57,671 bases of DNA from a virus, in IMG/VR virus record IMGVR_UViG_3300047566_000271, positions 1 through 57,671 of that record. One strand, 5' to 3'. Under the pieces are notes generated by a model, which saw only the letters and a list, made by a program, of their open reading frames with translations, ran no database searches and was not told the origin of the DNA. Shown here piece by piece: positions 55,499-57,671 of this stretch; the stretch's first letter is position 1; every line of letters begins with the position of its first letter. The position numbers and the translations under genes were made by a program.

Positions 55499-55728
55499 TG
55501 ACACAAAGATGGTTTGATATTAATAATAATTCTCATGATTTTCCAGATGAATGGATCAAGAATGATGATCCAAAATGGAAAGATGAATATCTTGTACCTC
55601 TCTCAATGGCAAGACGAATTATGTATCCAAGTATTGGTGATCAATTAGATGCTTTATTTCATGCTGGAATGTTTCCTGCTGATATGGCAGCTAAGATACA
55701 AGCAGTAAAAGACAAATATCCTAAATAA
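55498..55728 (+). CDS. Fibre-partner protein, cassette 3
   Basis: 76 aa from ATG 55498. MTQRWFDINNNSHDFPDEW then the shared YPSIGDQLDALFHAGMF and AAKIQAVKDKYPK end. Confidence 0.65.
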   Translation: MTQRWFDINNNSHDFPDEWIKNDDPKWKDEYLVPLSMARRIMYPSIGDQLDALFHAGMFPADMAAKIQAVKDKYPK

Positions 55729-55739
55729 AGGAATAACAA

Positions 55740-55922
55740 ATGTTTAAATCTAAAACAATCTGGTTCGCAATTTTTCTAGCCGTAGCTGGTATTTTAGAAC
55801 AATCACAAGCAGTTATTACCCAATTTGTTGGACAACAAAATACCGGTCTAGTAATGCTTGTTATTTCAATTGTCGTCGCAATTCTTAGAATAGTCACAAC
55901 TCAACCATTAAACGCAAAATAA
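55740..55922 (+). CDS. Holin-like small membrane protein
   Basis: 60 aa. Two hydrophobic helices (IWFAIFLAVAGILEQ and TGLVMLVISIVVAILRIV) with a short loop and charged ends. This fits a class II-type holin, though the wall hydrolase is 30 kb away. Followed by a terminator. Confidence 0.6.
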   Translation: MFKSKTIWFAIFLAVAGILEQSQAVITQFVGQQNTGLVMLVISIVVAILRIVTTQPLNAK

Positions 55923-55935
55923 TATCTTTTTTTTC

Positions 55936-55966
55936 TTAAAAACCCTCGCCTGTCGAGGGTTTTTTA
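55936..55966 (+). terminator. Intrinsic terminator
   Basis: ACCCTCG-cctgt-CGAGGGT with flanking A-run and T-run, so it may also work on the other strand. Confidence 0.9.
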
Positions 55967-55991
55967 TTGTCAAAGTCAAATAATACTTTGA

Positions 55992-56000
55992 CTAAATAGA
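55992..56000 (+). promoter_or_regulatory. Candidate late promoter
   Basis: CTAAATAGA, 26 bp upstream of the next gene and right after the terminator. Confidence 0.45.
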
Positions 56001-56025
56001 GAATAATCGAAAATAGGAGTTTATC

Positions 56026-56358
56026 TTGGCTGGCTATGTAGAATTAATACTTGAACAAGCTGCAACATTCAATACTACCGTGAATGTTAATGGTGCCGAT
56101 GGATCAACCGTTAATTTAGCAAATCATTATGCTAATTCACAGATAAGAAAATCATATTATTCTACCACAGCATATGATCTAGATGCGGCAATCACAGATG
56201 CTTATGATGGAGTAATAACTTTGTCCATGACAGCAGCTAACACTTCTAATTTACGTCCGGGTAGATATGTTTTTGATTTAACAACAACAGATGCAAATAA
56301 TGTGGTAACAAGAGTTGTAGAAGGTATTGTAACAGTTACACCAGGAGTTACAAAATAA
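56026..56358 (+). CDS. Virion-type beta protein
   Basis: 110 aa, TTG start after a GGAG site. ELILEQAATFNTTVNVNGAD and LRPGRYVFDLTTTDANNVV look like a small Ig-like structural protein seen in aquatic T4-like phages. TAATG overlap with the next gene. Confidence 0.6.
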   Translation: MAGYVELILEQAATFNTTVNVNGADGSTVNLANHYANSQIRKSYYSTTAYDLDAAITDAYDGVITLSMTAANTSNLRPGRYVFDLTTTDANNVVTRVVEGIVTVTPGVTK

Positions 56359-56600
56359 TGAATGTGGTAGTTAATACAAACACTTCTCAAACTGTTTCTC
56401 TCAAACAATCAGGTGGTATTAAAGCAACGGTATCGACTGTTGCAAAACCTATTGTTTCGCTTACAGAATTAAGTGATGTGACTATAGGTACACCAAATGA
56501 TCATGATATATTAATGTACGATGCAGGAACCGGAAAATTTCAACCAAGATCCGGACAAGGTCTTGTTACAGTTGATAATGTAAATGGCGGCTCATTCTAA
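56358..56600 (+). CDS. Hypothetical structural-region protein
   Basis: 80 aa. VSLTELSDVTIGTPNDHDIL and YDAGTGKFQPRSG form a short motif also used at fibre N-termini (L-x-D-V...L-x-Y-D). Probably fibre related. Confidence 0.55.
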   Translation: MNVVVNTNTSQTVSLKQSGGIKATVSTVAKPIVSLTELSDVTIGTPNDHDILMYDAGTGKFQPRSGQGLVTVDNVNGGSF

Positions 56601-56609
56601 GGAAAAATA

Positions 56610-57671
56610 ATGGCTAATACAGTAATTCAATTAAAATGGTCAGAAACAACATCTATACCACCTTCCCTCAATGTTGCTGAACCAGCATATTCTAATAATT
56701 CAAACAAATTATATATTGGTTTATCAGATAACCAAGTAATAGCTATTGGTGGAAAATACTATACAGACATTGTTGATGCTGCCACAAATTCTAATACAGC
56801 AACAACAATAGTAAAACGTGATGTAAATGGTGCATTTTATGGAAGATTGTTTGGTATCGCTAATAATGCTAATCAATGGACAACAGCACGAACAATAGGT
56901 GTTTCTGGTGATGCAACCGGTACCGTTTCCGTTGATGGTTCTGCTGATGCTAATATTCCATTAACTCTTTCAAATTCTGGTGTATCGGCAGGAACATATG
57001 GTGGTGCAACACAAGTACCTACATTTGCTGTAGATGCAAAAGGTAGAATCACTTCAGCATCCAATGTTGCAATTTCAACAACATTGAATTTTGCCAACTC
57101 AACAGTTAGTGGTTCTCTTTCATTAGCAACAGACACATTAACTGTTAAAGGTGGTTCAGGTATTACATCAACAGTATATGATGCAAACAATACTTTTGTT
57201 CTTGATGTTGATAATACAGTTATCCGTACAACAGGTAATCAAACAATTACTGGTGATCTTGGCATTACAGGTAATTTAACACTTACTGGTAATACAACTC
57301 TTATTAATGTATCAACACTTCAAGTTAATGATCCATTAATTTATCTAGGTGAGAATAATTATTCCTCAGATTTAGTTGATATAGGTTTTGCTGGTAATTA
57401 TTATGATGGTGCAACACAAAGACATGCTGGTATTTTCAGAAAACACGGTTCTAATACATTTTATGCATTTACACAATATACACCAGAACCTAATACAACC
57501 AATATTATTGATACAACAGATCCAAGCTTTATGGTTGGTACTCTTGTTGCTAATATTACAAGTGCTAATGTTTCAGGTTTATTGAATCCTATTGCGGTTG
57601 CAGATGGTGGTACTGGAGCAGCAACATTTAGCTCAGGTAGAATTCTTGTTGGAAATGGAACAGGTGCATTA
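56610..57671 (+). CDS. Long tail-fibre protein, N-terminal part (cut by window edge)
   Basis: 354 codons remain open to the right edge. IQLKWSETTSIPPSLNVAEP is a common fibre start; repeats typical of gp34/gp37-like or cyanophage fibre shafts follow (GVSGDATGTVSVDGSADANI, TGDLGITGNLTLTGNTTL, VADGGTGAATFSSGRILVGN). The AGAGIFRKHG-like segment (RHAGIFRKHGSNTFYAFTQY) is frequent in these proteins. Confidence 0.85.
   Translation, partial: MANTVIQLKWSETTSIPPSLNVAEPAYSNNSNKLYIGLSDNQVIAIGGKYYTDIVDAATNSNTATTIVKRDVNGAFYGRLFGIANNANQWTTARTIGVSGDATGTVSVDGSADANIPLTLSNSGVSAGTYGGATQVPTFAVDAKGRITSASNVAISTTLNFANSTVSGSLSLATDTLTVKGGSGITSTVYDANNTFVLDVDNTVIRTTGNQTITGDLGITGNLTLTGNTTLINVSTLQVNDPLIYLGENNYSSDLVDIGFAGNYYDGATQRHAGIFRKHGSNTFYAFTQYTPEPNTTNIIDTTDPSFMVGTLVANITSANVSGLLNPIAVADGGTGAATFSSGRILVGNGTGAL

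Overview
The window is one segment of an AT-rich, T4-like contractile-tailed phage genome. The evidence is a syntenic set of T4-type genes: DNA ligase, RNase H, gp32, gp59, gp33, DsbA, baseplate gp4/26/51/53/48/27/5/25/6/7/8, and long tail-fibre genes. PhoH, ClpP, a 2OG-Fe(II) oxygenase, SpeD and a DUF4815 protein resemble aquatic T4-like phages. A DUF2591-type gene and a boxA identical to the gammaproteobacterial rrn boxA point to a proteobacterial host, gamma or beta; this is inference.

Layout. (1) 1-6841: small accessory genes, including a DUF2591 protein, a pentapeptide-repeat protein, three tandem Ser-Arg/Ser-Gly repeat micro-genes with built-in ribosome sites, a DexA-like exonuclease, the ATP-dependent DNA ligase and many 30-140-aa early proteins. 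They sit behind sigma70-type promoters that nearly all have 17-bp spacing. (2) 6855-16354: an RNA island of about 32 tRNA genes covering all 20 amino acids, plus truncated or odd tRNA-like RNAs. It is interrupted by cargo genes: GIY-YIG nucleases, a papain-like protease, two SpeD proteins, a YkuK-type RNase H fold protein, a metallophosphatase, a Ro60/TROVE-like (DUF2828) protein and an oxygenase. (3) 16433-28635: rightward replication, nuclease and regulatory genes, a ClpP homologue, an outer-membrane beta-barrel protein, a circularly permuted tmRNA, a SleB-like wall hydrolase, then DsbA, gp33, gp59 and gp32. (4) 28666-33394: a leftward block with a tape-measure-like hub protein, gp51 (apparently made by a -1 frameshift from gp26), gp26, a tube-type protein, a conserved protein and gp4. 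(5) 33427-57671: rightward baseplate, wedge and tail-fibre genes, ending in a fibre gene cut by the window edge.

The RNA island looks like a regulated unit. A promoter reads into a 34-codon leader peptide that uses 19 of the 20 amino acids. Two mutually exclusive hairpins follow, one of them an intrinsic terminator, then a perfect rrn-type boxA, then the tRNA array. Farther in, the Ro60-like gene is flanked by four structured elements, three upstream at an exact 67-nt period and one downstream. Each is a terminal stem followed by TTC(A/T)GCAA, and they are candidate cognate RNAs or autoregulatory sites. Several tRNAs carry an exchanged T-loop pair (A54/T58 instead of T54/A58), and a few have variable arms that do not match their anticodon class. 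With the permuted tmRNA and ClpP, the phage appears to bring its own decoding, RNA-handling and ribosome-rescue kit. The Ro-like/RNA module and the leader-attenuator-boxA unit are the best candidates for an undescribed system.

All calls come from reading the sequence only. Family names rest on remembered motif patterns, and no search or folding was run.
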